A stretch of 64,000 nucleotides of DNA from Platerodrilus igneus (lineage: Eukaryota; Arthropoda; Insecta; Coleoptera; Lycidae): the NCBI GenBank assembly GCA_036346225.1, contig JARFIW010001750.1:2294001-2358000 (forward strand). Direction: 5' to 3'. A program made the translations under genes and the position numbers. The notes beneath the pieces were generated by a model, which was not told the origin of the DNA, did no database searches, and worked only from the letters and a program-made list of their open reading frames with translations. This document shows positions 31,604 through 44,089 of this stretch, one piece after another; within the stretch, counting starts at the first letter, position 1; every line of letters begins with the position of its first letter.

Positions 31604-33355
31604 TTACGCGCGGTTATCGTTCTCTAATCTCGCGACTCTTCCCGCAAATTTTTTAAAGGCTGTCCAGAACGCCTTCTGGTTAGCCACTTCCCAGACTTGC
31701 TTTAGGCTCTTTGGCCAGCTAATTTCCTATCGGCTAACCTTCGATTTGCCATGTTGAGCGGTCAGTCAGAGAGCACGTGCTCTGCGCTTTCTGCGCCCTC
31801 ACCGCATTCGCAGCCGTCGTAGTCGGTTAAACAGAATCTTTGCAAATATGTTCATAAGGCGCCGTGCATTTTATGATCGAGCTTCACCTCGATCTTATCT
31901 CTAGCTACTATACTAGGTATGAATTTGTGCCAACCTGCCCGTGGCGGCGTTGTTTCACCTCTCTTCCCACTGTCGTGTTGATCTTTTTCACAGCTTTCTT
32001 TTAATCAGAGACCACGGTATCGACGAGTATGATATTCGGAAATCGCCCGTCGCGGCTAATTCATCAGCCCTATCGTTTCCTACGTTACCATCGTGCGATC
32101 TAACCCAACAGAACTTTACATGTCGAAACCGGACTGCTACCCTCCAGACATCCGCTTGGAGGTCTGTCGAGGGGTTCATATTTGTTACGGCCGTCAGCGC
32201 TGAATTACTATCGCTGATAATGTAATACAGGTTTCTACCCGTGTGATTTATCACATAACCGGTAGCTTCCTGTATAGCAACCATTTCGCACTGAAAGATA
32301 GTGCTCCAGTTCGCGAGTTTGGTCTGAAACCGAAACATTTCCCTTTGTTCATTATATACCACTAATGCCGCGCCTGCTTGCCCATCTTCCATACGCCAAC
32401 CGTCCGTATAAATTCTGATCCCTACCGCGTCCCCATAACCTTCGTCAAATTCGATACCTCTAACATCGGTCGGGTGCCTTAACACTGACACAACGATTTT
32501 CCTCTCACCTTCCCTATTTGTAAGACTCATACTCTCTATAATTTCCTGTCCTTTCCCTGTATTAATTAATCTCCTATCTCTGATCTCCCTAACAACATAT
32601 TCGATAGGGAGAGTCCTACTGATGACCAGGATCGCCTCCGTGGAGGTGGTCCTGTACGCGCTCGCCGCCTTTACCGCTGTTATGTGTTGCCCGCTCGTCA
32701 ACTGTCAAGTTTTCCTTACTTTACAACCCTCCACCCAAACGGATGCTGCATACAGCATCGCCGGCTCTATTGCTCCGGCGTAAACTGTCCTACCCCTGAG
32801 ACCCCAATTTATTTTCGCCACCGCCATCATTTTATTTGATTTTTCGCTGCCCTTACTTTTTACGTACTGCACGTGCGCTTTCCAATTTAATTTGTTGTCG
32901 ATTTTGACACCGAGGTATGTGATAACGTCCTTGAACTGGATTTTTTCCCCACCTAGCTCTAGCCTAGGGGGTCGCTATCCCGGTTTCGCCCCGAAATAAA
33001 GCGCCTCTGATTTCAACGTGTTAAATTTTAACTTTACCTGCTGCGACCATTCGTGTAACTTATTAAGCTCCTCCTTCGCTTTTGTGCGCATATCCATTAG
33101 TAATCGCGATCTGACAATTAAAAGTGTATCATCCGCAAACCCAACGATTGAGCATCCGTGGGCAACTTGACCCTATAAATGCTCTCATACAACAAGTTGC
33201 AAAATGTGGGACCAGAGCATGATACCTGCGGGCATCCCCTTTCCACCTGGCGCGACAAAACTTCACCCGGAATTTCAATGTGCCAATCGCCCCGAGAAAT
33301 AACTCTTGATCAAAGACATTAAGTTTCGCGGAAAACCTCTACTTTCCAATTCGCA

Positions 33356-33995
33356 AACATGTTACATGCCGAAAATCGGCATTTAAACATTTCTGTAAGT
33401 TTCTAATTTGTAAGTGAATTCGCGCCAATAATTTAAAAGACTTGTGCGTGCATTTCCGTCACTTTAGATAGTTGCGTTGGCGCTCGAGAATGCGCAGACG
33501 CAGAGTGGAACAAGAGTGGTGATTTCCGTCACGTCGGGACGGGTCAACTAAACGTCGACGAGTGTGGTTATCTGTGTACCGTTTTATTTTGTCTTCTCTT
33601 CCAGATATGTAGGTTTCCTTTGATCTCGTGCCTGTTATCGCTCCCCACCTCATTCCTTTACCGTTCCGCTACAAAGAAGAAGAAGACAAATTAATTTGGA
33701 TTCGACAAGGGGGCAAAGGATGACCCACGCCCATAACGCCCTACTGCCGCGAGAGTAGCTGCCATGTTGTGTAGAGCTCTACATATTACGTGAGTACACT
33801 TATCTTTTCTTATAATTGCAATAAACATTTTATTGTATGTGATAATAATTTGTAACATAAATATGACGTAACCCCTTATTGCGCAACAGTTTGCAAATAT
33901 TTATTGTGTTACCAACTGTCGTAGTGGCTCTCGTACATTGTGCATCGGGACTTTAAAACTATACCTTAGAGTATAGAACCGCAGTATAACAAACA
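33356..33995. repeat. 4-bp duplication AACA flanking TIR element copy A
   Basis: AACA occurs at 33356-33359 and 33992-33995. LINE copy 1 has a single AACA at this point (around 3734-3738), so the empty site is known. Confidence 0.75.
33360..33991 (+). mobile_element. TIR element copy A (632 bp), U6-segment family
   Basis: Begins TGTTACATGCCGAAAATCGG and ends GCAGTATAACA, inserted in the reverse transcriptase of LINE copy 2. It shares its start, its GTGCGTG...CCGTCAC...GCGCA segment and its final third with copies B and C. The U6-like segment seen clearly in B and C is badly decayed here (GGGGCAAAGGATGACCCACGC at 33711-33730). No open frame; a non-autonomous, MITE-like element. Confidence 0.75.
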
Positions 33996-35670
33996 ATCAA
34001 TGGCCACCAGGCATGATCAAATGCTCCTGAAATGTCCAAAGCATCAACGAACCAATGCTCCTTTGCATCTCTCGCTTGTTAATTTCCCTACAACGAACTC
34101 AAATGCGTCGATAGTTGACCTTCTCCCCATAAAACCGAACTGTCGACTATTAAAACCGCCGCTGTCTCACACTAAGTGCTTAACTTGCGTAGTCATAACA
34201 CGATCCAAAGCGTTCCCCAGCACCGGTAGCAAGCTACCTGGGTCTGACGCATCTGCATTTTTAAGTTTAGGGATAAATTTCACGTTCTGGACTTTCCAGC
34301 AACGTGGAAATACGCCCCTTTCTAAACAAAGATTAAACAATCCGGCAAAGACACACGGGGCTAACAGGCACGCTTTCAGAGCTGCGTCTCAAGTGATTCC
34401 GTCATGCCCCGGTGCCTTCTTAGGGTTCATCCTTCTAAGAGCACTTACGACCTTGTGAACTAGGATTGCCTTATCGACACCTGTCCCTTGTGCTTCTGTA
34501 GCTTCCCGACATACTAAATCGTGCGACCTCTCATCCTCCTCGAAATTATCCGATGGGAAGAATTTCTCTAGCAAATATTCCGTCGTGGTTTTAAAACCTT
34601 CCGTGTATTCGTCATTTGTTTTCTTTATATTGCTGAGCACGATTTTCTTTTGTTTTCCTCTTATTACTCGGTTCCCGATGATTCTTTCTTGGAGTTACGC
34701 GTGCAGAATTCTTTAAATGTGTTCGTTCGCGTTTCTTCTATTAATATTTTATATTCGCGGTTGCTTTGTTTATATTCGATTCTCCGTTGTTTACTTAGGA
34801 TACGCGTTTTTGCACTCTTAGTGGTTAACTCTCGGATCCACCACGGTACGCTGTCTTTAAATATTTTCTTCCGCGGCATGGAATACGACGACGCGTCTAC
34901 TACCGCGTCGTTTAATTTTTCGGCGAGCGTTTCTAATTGAACGGCCTCTCGGCAGTTAAGTATGTAATTAATTTATGATAAGAGAGCGTTTTCTTGTCCG
35001 ACCTCAAATCCCAATTACAAATGAACTCTAACATCTTGTGTGAGGCTGCAAAAATATCTATAAAACTGCTGCCTCTATGCCCCTCAAACGTAGGTGAATC
35101 ATTCGTGTTTATCACGCTAAGATCCCATTCCGTCTAAAGATCGGCAACCTGTGAGCACCTATCATCTTCGTTTGGACTATCCCATAGTGGCGACTTGTTA
35201 TTGAAGTTTCCCCCGATGATTAAAATTTTATTTCTGCGAATTTTACGAAAACTGTTCTCTATTTGATTTAGTAAGTCAAGTCCCCGGTTTGGGGATTTTC
35301 CCGCCGGGAATCGACCGGCGGAAGGTACGCACTTATTACATAGAACGTATCTAACCCCGTTTTTATTTCGACCGTCGTTAATAATTCGTTTGACAAATTA
35401 TTTAATATTATTCCGGTGCACGTCGCATTATTTATTATTATTCCGCTGCGCAGGCATTCGCTATCCGTGTTTAATACGGTAACCCCAACCCCCTTAACCT
35501 GTTATTTTATGGCTATACATGTGCGGTTCCTGTACAAGTTCGATGTCGATATGATTTTCGGTGAATAACTTTACGAAGTTATTTGTTGTTCCTTTACCTT
35601 TACCGAGATTTAGTTGCGCGAATTTAATCTTCTTGCTTCTTATAGAATTTCTATTATTTTCACAGTCCAT

Positions 35671-36890
35671 AATCGATGTTACTGTGATTGCGTTCTTCAA
35701 TCGTAGCATCGTGGGGCATCTACTCGACTTGGTGTCGTGGCGCGTATCGACCTTCGCGCTACCGCCAGTTCTGTCGTTTGCCCTAGCGCATACTTCAAAG
35801 CAGGGAACTGCTTTCCGTCAATTCTTGAACTAGCGACCGACCTCGGCACAGTTACCTCACCACTGTACCTTCTCCCTGCACTCCATCGATCTATGATCGT
35901 ACTCGTAGCACATGTAGCACTGCGTCATCGGTAAGTGGTCCTGGGCTAAGACTTTTCGCCACCTGAGGTTGATAACATTAGCTAATAAACGCCTCCGAAG
36001 CGTAAGGGCAACTTCGTAGACTACGTTGGCGAAGGGATCCCTTTCCGCCAAAGCTGAACTCTCTCAGGTAGTCTTCAATCTTCAAATCGCTGAAGCGGGG
36101 ATTCTGACTCGCAATAAACCGCACAAGCTTTTCTGCCTTCATCCCCGCTTCGACCCTCGGAAGAACGACCCGTAGACGCTTCTTCTCGACGATCTTCGCC
36201 ACGAGTTTTTCGCAGTGCCCGCCGACCTTTGAATGCAATTTCTTGGCGTCTTCGCGACCAGCGCACTCAACAACTACACCGCCTCTACGCGTCCTTCGAG
36301 CTCCGATTACAACAAACCCATCACATACTGGATCGACCTTCTGCTTCAGCGTCGTCATAACTTCGTTCTTTTGGCCTGGACCCCTGAAACAACAAAATCC
36401 GTCTCTGGACTTTTACCAACAACGCTAGCTCTCCCAGAATCACATGTGCAAGGTCGAAGCGCCCCAATCATGCCTATCAATTGATTCGTCACGTTTCGGA
36501 TATCATCCGCGGCGTGCCGAATCGCCTTCCGATCGTCTACAACTATCGTAGCGGAGGTTGTCGGCACCTTCCTGCAGATGGCCGTGTGTGCTTTCCTAAC
36601 CCTGAACTTCAAAACTCCAGCTCATCGAGGTTGCTAGTAGCAATGCTACCGTTGCTGCTAGTTGACATCTTATGCTGGGCCCTTGAACTTGAGGGCAATT
36701 TCGGCCCCGCAACCACCGCAGGACTCTCCCTACACGACCGCCGCAGACGCAGCACTTTCCCTAACGCCTCAACTTCCTGCGACCCTATCACAACGTCCGT
36801 CAACGTGACCTTAAGCTCTTTCCCTTCTATAGCGTCCCAGTCACCGATCTAACTGACTCCGATCGATTATCTCTCTTCTTGTTCGGCAGC
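35671..36890 (-). pseudogene. R1-clade LINE ORF1 (CCHC zinc knuckles), copy 2
   Basis: Broken copy of the gag-like ORF1. Pieces: NLDELEF near the start (36609), KVDPVCDGFVVIGARRTRRG and GVVVECAGREDAKKLH (36358-35978), and a first zinc knuckle CYMCYEYDHRSMEC (35935-35895; CX2CX4HX4C). The next cysteines are partly lost. Multiple frameshifts. It aligns closely with 5576-6952. Confidence 0.85.
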
Positions 36891-38001
36891 GGCTCCTCGT
36901 TTCGGACAAACAGACAACCAACGAAAAATGCAACTCAAAAAACGATCTGACCATTATGGCGCTAGAAGAACACAAAGATAGGATAAACCTCTAAACGTCA
37001 CAAATATCAGCGACGACAAAACATAAACGGTGGTTCAATAAAAATACTTTGGTTAAAGGTGAACCGCAGACAACGCTGGATTTATTTATTTAAATTTCAA
37101 ATTTATCAAAGATGAAATAAACACCAAACGTCAAAATAACGAGGACAAAATAAAATCGATAGCCCAATAAAAATACCCCGATTAAAATTTATCCTAATCA
37201 AAACTATTTATTTATTTAAATTTTAAACCGCCAAATCAAAGTTTAAATTAAAACAAGCTAATTACTTCTAAAAATCAAATTTATAAAATACCCTACTTTA
37301 AATTTAAATATATAGACAAACAAATTAAAACAAGCGTTATTGGAAAGCGGTACCGGTAACGCACTTACCGCTTATTTACACAGTGCCTGGTACGAACTTC
37401 AAGTGTTACACCACTAATTATACTCAAAGATCGACTTTATGAATGTTTAAGTACGCGTGTACTTAAAATAGGGAATATTTATATTTAAATAAACGCAAAT
37501 TTTTTGGTTTTTTAGCTAGTTAATTCAAAAAGGGCCTAGATTTTGGTTTTTAGGTTGTAATTTTATTACGCGCCCACTACAGAATTTTTCCGAATTTATT
37601 TGCTTATTTTACGTGTTTTTTTTGCATGATGTACGCGGTTTTTTCTATATATTTATTAAAAACGCCTTTTAAATTATTTTGGGGTGTTTGATTATTAGTT
37701 TTTTGGTTTATTAGCCCGAAATTTAATGTAGTTTATTTTTAAACACGGGTTTTAGTTTAAAATTCAAAGAAAACGCGATTTATTAATTTTTTAACGGATT
37801 AAATTATTATTTTTTGGATTTTATTTCACTGCCCTGTGTTTAATAATTAATGCCGCATAAGAATAAAAACAAAATACAATAAAAAGCCAAGCTTCAAATA
37901 TAATGAAAAATAATAAAAACTATATAAAAACTTACTTGTAGCCTTGTATCCGGGAGCTTCATGAAAAACGTCCGCTCACTTCAGGCACTAACTAGAAAGT
38001 A
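36891..38001 (-). other. 5' leader of LINE copy 2
   Basis: AT-rich DNA, no gene, aligned with the leader of copy 1. Confidence 0.6.
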
Positions 38002-38015
38002 CAGTAGTCTAGACA
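38002..38015. repeat. 14-bp target-site duplication, right copy
   Basis: CAGTAGTCTAGACA, partner of 30355-30368. Confidence 0.85.
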
Positions 38016-38640
38016 GAAAAATGTTACTTGAGTTGATTTTACTTTTGTTTGAACAAATGACCATTTTGATAGCTGTCATGTAATTTACTTCACACGTCTT
38101 GTATTAGCGTAAAGAGATTCAAAAGATTTTTTAAATGAGCTGTTATTCCACCCAAGTTCTCCATTCAAAATTTGATTGTGAATGGTGCGCCACGTAGCAG
38201 ATGGTTTTGATAAAGTCCAATCTGAGGTCAAAATATATCCCACTGACAATAAAAATTGGCGTGTTTTGGAAATCTTCCAAATTCGAAAAACACATCATTT
38301 GTGGGGGGTGGCTACTTTTAGAGGAACGCCCTGTATACTTATTGCGTATATAAAATAGTGCTAATGGAGTTGATCATTCCTAAATTGTGAATAAAAATTT
38401 TGAATTGATTACGTTTTGATCATTTCCGATCTTTGTAATCATCTTTCGGTCTAAACCTCTTTAACGTGTCGTTTGACCGTACGTTATGGCGTGAATTATT
38501 AAATACTATACGTAAGAAACTTCTAAACTCAACTTTACATTGAAAGTGTAACTAAATAAATATGCATGATTTAAATATTTATTTTTTTGGTATTGTAGTT
38601 AGTTATCTATATAATTATTTTGAATATAAACACTTTAATG
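38016..38640. other. Unassigned DNA with a transposon-end-like motif
   Basis: No gene. The stretch GAGGAACGCCCTGTATAC at 38323-38340 resembles the terminal repeats of many insect mariner-type elements, but no partner end was found. Confidence 0.35.
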
Positions 38641-38641
38641 G

Positions 38642-38863
38642 GTGCATGAAAATAAGCAATTTATCCGGTATTGTATTGTGTTTGTTTGCCGATGTGACGC
38701 AACAATGACAGCAGTGCCGGCGGCAGAGCACGTAATTGGAGTCTTTGTGAATCCGTCACCGCCACTGACACGCCTAATTTCACAATCACGTCTTCCCCTA
38801 CGCACAGCAGCCCCTTTTCATTCTTGTTGTTATACAATTCTATTGCAATTGATTATCAGGTAA
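38642..38863 (+). other. Possible host exon with splice donor
   Basis: A 73-residue open frame with higher GC than its surroundings, ending at a consensus donor (TCAG|GTAAGATAAGG, donor at 38859-38860). Unlike most of the window it matches no repeat here. It could be a leading exon or 5' UTR of a host gene. No protein family is recognisable and chance is possible. Confidence 0.2.
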
Positions 38864-38869
38864 GATAAG

Positions 38870-39760
38870 GAATACACAAGTAAGTTGTAAATAATAATTT
38901 CGGGGCTTGATGCTGGAAGATTAAAGTGAGGATGTGGTACAATGTGAAAGCGTGTTCAGTATTGAAGTGTGAATTAATTCATTTGTGTTGCTGTTTCCAA
39001 TTTTATACTTTAGGTATAATTTGTGTAATTAAAAGATATAGTTTTAAAATGGATAAAATATTATAGAGCAGAAAAAATTTCTCGACTGTCTAACGCTTTG
39101 AAACGAAATATTTTTCATTTAAATAAGATGATATTAGAAATAGGGGACGTGTTAATTGACGTACATCAACTTATATTTAGAATGTTTTCTGAACGGATGC
39201 TGTAACTTTTTTGTGTATTATGTATTGTTCTAATTCTTTTTGTATCGTGTTACTGTACGTGCGTGTGTAGATGAGAATGGACATGCTGAATTTTTGAAAA
39301 ATGTTTTATGTTGGTGTTGAGTTGAAATAGGATCCTTGTAGTGCCATAAAGAACCGGACCTAATGAATAAAACACGTGGGTTCTGGTTATATACTATGGC
39401 TATAGTTTAGCATAAAGAGAATAAACTCCCAAGATTACAATACCTAAAGAAATTAACAGAGTCTATCATAAGCATCTCTTATTATCTGGGGAGCAGTCGA
39501 TGCGCACGCTCTCTAGCGGTTCCCGAACATCACCGATTTTACCATAGTTCGCACACTAGTATAACCTCTCTGAATACCGATACCGCTTCATATCCTCCAC
39601 TTAAATCTATAAACTAAAGAACAATGGGTTTAAGTACCTAAGTTTACAAAACCTAACTAAAATAGCAAAAGAGGAACCTAAATACAAATACTATAGATTA
39701 CTAGTAGATGAAAAGCTCAAACTCTGTGACCGCTCGTCTCCACACCTCCACTACTCGTTT
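38870..39760. other. Unassigned AT-rich DNA with a short dispersed repeat
   Basis: No gene. The stretch 39337-39397 (CCTAATGAATAAAAC...GTTCTGG) matches 57419-57476 in the same orientation with about 80% identity, marking an unknown repeat family. Confidence 0.45.
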
Positions 39761-39765
39761 TTTAA

Positions 39766-39842
39766 TGAGAAAGCTCATTGGCCCTAATCGTTTTTAATGG
39801 GAAAATTCGTAAGTAATAATCGTCTTTTAATGGGAAAACTCA
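39766..39842. repeat. TTTTTAATGRGAAA tandem block related to the palindrome spacer
   Basis: Three imperfect units of TTTTTAATGGGAAAAYTCRT. Similar TTTTTAATGAG(TTTT) blocks lie in the spacer of the giant palindrome at 19023-19095. It sits about 360 bp from a fragment of the same element (40205), so it may be part of that second copy. Confidence 0.5.
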
Positions 39843-40204
39843 TTAACGATACCATTTTTTTCTTACGTCACATCTGTCATCTGTCATTTTTCTTACGTTC
39901 TAGTGCTGTAGCATATCAAATTAGTGTAGAATTAGTTACCCCGACTTTTCCTCCACCGATTTAATTAAGGGTATCATTTTCTGTCAATACATCACAGACA
40001 CCATATTTGATTACGTCTCAACTATCAGTTTTAACCCAACTTAACATAGTCTAACCTAAGTGCTTGTCGAATACCTGGAATCACACGAACCATTAAAGAA
40101 CTTCCATTTTTTAACTACACCATTTTTCGAATACCTAACCCCTTATTTTAATGTAGCACCTCTAACAATGAAAACGCAATAAAGATATTAAAATTTATTA
40201 ATAA

Positions 40205-40411
40205 TAATTTTTGCTGTTTAAAAATATTTAGCCGGCCAAGCATGACCCAAATAAAACTTAATTTCAGTACAGAGTTACGCACAGAAAACAGTCCTTTCTT
40301 TATGTGTGTTCGGGGTAGATTTTATTTTATCTAGTTTTATCGATAGTTTAAAATTGCAATTGATGCTCAAGTTTTCTATCTCCTTTTCCAGCCAATAATT
40401 TGCTACGTACC
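40205..40411 (-). pseudogene. Gene C fragment of a second giant-element copy
   Basis: Homologous to 16270-16455 in the left arm (shared ACAGAAAACAGTCCTTTC and CTATCTCCTTTTC). It contains the 3' end of gene C on the minus strand. The homology stops at CTAC (40411) and resumes at about 45200. Confidence 0.75.
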
Positions 40412-43400
40412 TAGACGTAAGCGGAAGGGGCAAGGAAAGAACGACCGAGCTCAATCGGCGAGGAGGCGGGTTTTACAAGTAAAGAAATTGCTTGCAATAA
40501 AAAATTAAAAGTTCAGTACGATCTGCAATAGAAATCAACACATTAAGTTTTAACAAAAAAAATTAAATGGTTTATTGGGTTAAACTGCATTTAACTTAAC
40601 GGTTTCACCAAACCACAGAGCATACCCACCGAGAAAATATTTACAATTAACTGTTTTACAATATGTACAATGTTTACAATTACTGTCTGGTAACCTTGGG
40701 CAAGTGAAAACGTTTTCCCCAACCCCAATTGATATAACTCTAAATGGATTCTAGTCTCGGCAATATCTAAGTCCAAAGAGAATACTGTAACACTTTAGTT
40801 TTAGGTAAACCCGGAATCCGCTTTATGCTATGTGGGTTGCCGGAGTTTAGGCTAGAAAATCTTAGCCGACGTATTTGTAGCGCAGCCGTGATCTGAATGC
40901 TCGAGCGCGCCGGTCAGATAGGGAAACGATTATTCTGGTCGTGGAATGTAGTCCAGAAACACGTTTTTTAAAAAAGAAAAGCTGTGAATTTTCAAGCCAT
41001 CGTGAGTGGTAAAAAATGTCACTCGTCGCAGTTACACATTGCTTGGGTTATAGGCAATAATACCCAGCTATGCTAGCCAAGAAGAAAGCTGTAGTACTGA
41101 AACTTATTAAGCGCAAGCTGTTTAGAGGGTAAGGTTAATGAATTCCAAATATGTACGAGGAAATATAATCAAATAATTGTTAACTTTTAATGCGGAATTC
41201 TTGTTTTTCGTGATAAAGATAGCGAACTCACGTGGCTGCGAATGGACAGGTGTTTGGTCATTTTTGTTACGCTCAATGTCGTCGAACTTGGGCGGGTACA
41301 ATTCCTTTTAACGAACGAGAAGCATCAACTCGTACTGGAAGTATCTTTTGTTAGAAAAATCCACTTTGCTAAACTGAAAAATAATCAGTTAAACAATATA
41401 AGATTCAGCATTTATTTTATTTTGAATAGCAAATATAAAGGTTTTCTTATTAAGACGAATCATATTTTATTTGGTATGGTTAAGATTGATTTGTCAGTTT
41501 TTTGTAGCCGTTTTCTTGTATTGAATAGTTGTTAAGGACAACATTCCAATATAGCATATGTAAAGATAAAAATCTAGTTTTCCATGTTTGTTTAAAACAA
41601 ATTGCACGTATATTCTTAAGTATGTTTTATAATGAGATTATTCTTGATATAGAAGAAATTCAGTAAGACATTAGAAAGATCAAAGTTTAAACAAAAGACA
41701 ATTTTGTGAGCCGAATCAAAGATCTCCGATTACAGCATATGATTAATGTTTTTCGATATTGAGTAATTTTTATGACAAGTCTAGGCTGTTAGTAACAGTG
41801 AATTTTTACCAACTTAATATTTTTTTTATCAGCGTTCACTTTCATGCTATCGTATTTACACTGTAAAACATTTTTTTAAAATTTTTTGTACATAGAAGAA
41901 AAGTAACAAATTTCATTAGATACTAGTCAAATTTCATAATCGTTTTATTTCTAAAAGTTTAATAAGAGAAATAAGTGATCCATTTATTTTGGTAGAGATA
42001 ATAAAAAAAAGAAACAAAATTATGTTACTGCATAACTAAATTCAGGTAGATATCATTCCCTTAAGGTTTATCTGCGTCTATCTTCAGGATGAATTTTTGT
42101 GTTAGCTATATTGATGCAGTGGCGCCCTAGTTTATTTAAAGACAGGTTTAGTTTCAGAAAATACCTCGACCATCTCATGCATACGCAGGAACAGACCCCT
42201 AGTTAGACCGAGAGCATCTTCTTTATTTTTTTGCAACACCGTTTGGCCCAATTACATCCTCAACAAAGGCCATTCTCAAAAAAGCTATATCTAGCGAATA
42301 AAAAATAAATAAATACATTACAATACATATATATATGATAGCAGTACGTCAGGAATTTCTTTCTCCTATTGGTTAACTAGTATAGGTACAAATAGTAACG
42401 TGAAAGAAATTCCTGCTTGAATATATCACATTCTTCAGTCACACCAGTAACAAACGGGGTACGTCCAATTAGCACACGGAAAATCTCTTCTTGGTACAGT
42501 GATATCAGAATTATTAGAGGTGTCGGCAATTATATTGTAACATATAAATTTTCGGTAAAATTTGTCTATTAACCTTAGCGCGGTGTAGCTGTTATTTTAG
42601 TTGTTATCTAACAACATTTACATAATTCATTCAGTCATTATTGCATATTTAATAATCAATAAACTCACAAAGCACATTTTAATCCTAATTACAAGTAAAA
42701 TATACAAACTACATATTCCTTTTGATAACATTTATATGTACAAACTTGTTAACGTGTTCCTACATCTTAAAGTATCTAAGATTTTAAAATTGTTCCGACG
42801 ATTGGCGATCGTTGATCACTTTTCATTTCGTAGTTGAACTGATAGGTCGCTCCGTGTTGGAAATGTTCAACATGTGCAGGAAAACCAAGTTTTCCTGGCG
42901 ACGACGTCGTAACAGACGAGCAGGCTGTTGAAGTTGTCCATGACAACTATAGTAATAATGTAGTGTACAAATCCCTTGGCGAACGGTTTGTATAAATAAA
43001 TTAGTATGTGAGATTAATTATTTTATTATAGTACAACTCTTAACGTACAACTTTTAATGTACAACTTTTAACGTATAACTTTGGACGTAAGGCTTTGATG
43101 CCGTGTAATTTTACAATCACGAAAAATGAAACTTTGATCCCGTACAACTTTAATACCGAAATAAGGATGGTCTTGTAATAATTTTAGAGGAGACTTCACT
43201 TTGATCTATGGAACCCGTTTAGCAGGCAAAGCTGTAGACTACTGTATTCCACATGTGGCCGATGTCGCTTGTAACCAGCATGTTTTACTGATGCACAGGT
43301 CGATTCAAGGTTGCAGGTCATTGCCGCGGTCGGTAAGAATGTATTAGTTTATTACATAAGGCGGACGTTACAAAGTCCACTGCGTAAATTGTGCATGTAA

Positions 43401-44043
43401 TAATATGCTTATGAAAGTTGTTTTGCATTACGTGCTTTATGCAACTAATATCACTTGTATAAATGTTTTGTCAATTGAATTTTAAAACCCTTTGTTAAGT
43501 ATAAAGTACAATGAGTACCATAACCTATATTTCTTATTAATAGCGTGTTCAACTTTTATATCATATCTCACCGATTGTACAGGTGTGGATATACCTCCTC
43601 AGTTATCTTGTTTTGACAAATTGAAGTATTAATATGTTAAATTATAACACTTGAAAGCTATATCATGTAAATTGGAATTTAAAGTAATCTGATAATTGTT
43701 GATTTTTGCCAAACGTTTATTAAGCAATATTTAAACATTGTGAGGTCGCGTAGCGCTACAATGACTAATTTATAAAATATAAAATGTCTATAATTAAATT
43801 TCTCACTTACAAATCATTTTCATAAGAATTAAAATTTTTTAACAATGCTATTTATCAAGATGTTATTTACTTTTCTTTAAAGAGAATACAGAATTAATTT
43901 ATTGGACTTCAGTTCATTTTTCAATAATACTAAATTCTCCAAAAATTGGTACGGTGTTTACAAAGTAAACTTATCCGAAAAGGTATCAAGATAGTAGACA
44001 CAATTGAAATTAATTTAAAGATACTAGATTCATATTGATCCGT

Positions 44044-44089
<46 letters not shown>

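Larger units (their letters stand above)
31604..35670 (-). pseudogene. R1-clade LINE ORF2, copy 2, broken and interrupted
   Basis: Same domain order as copy 1: endonuclease (FAQLNLGKGKGTTNNF; FEGHRGSSFIDI), reverse transcriptase (NPKKAPGHDGIT; an intact FADD box near 33135, unlike copy 1), and RNase H (IYTDGW in place of IYTDGS, FQCEMVAI, SDSNSA, GNDRADEL). The C-terminal tail is shortened by deletions around 31700-31940. The reverse transcriptase region is split by the TIR element at 33360-33991. The start at 35670 reads in the same frame as the last residues of ORF1 (LRLKNAITVTSI precedes the Met), so an indel has fused the two ORF ends in this copy. Confidence 0.88.
30369..38001 (-). mobile_element. 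R1-clade non-LTR retrotransposon, copy 2 (7,633 bp including a nested TIR element)
   Basis: Same family and orientation as 574-8050, with the same terminal sequences and a 14-bp target duplication. Removing the 632-bp insert at 33360-33991 (plus its 4-bp duplication) leaves about 7.0 kb. It is more decayed than copy 1 in its ORFs. A G13 run sits in the 3' region at 31328-31340. Confidence 0.88.
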
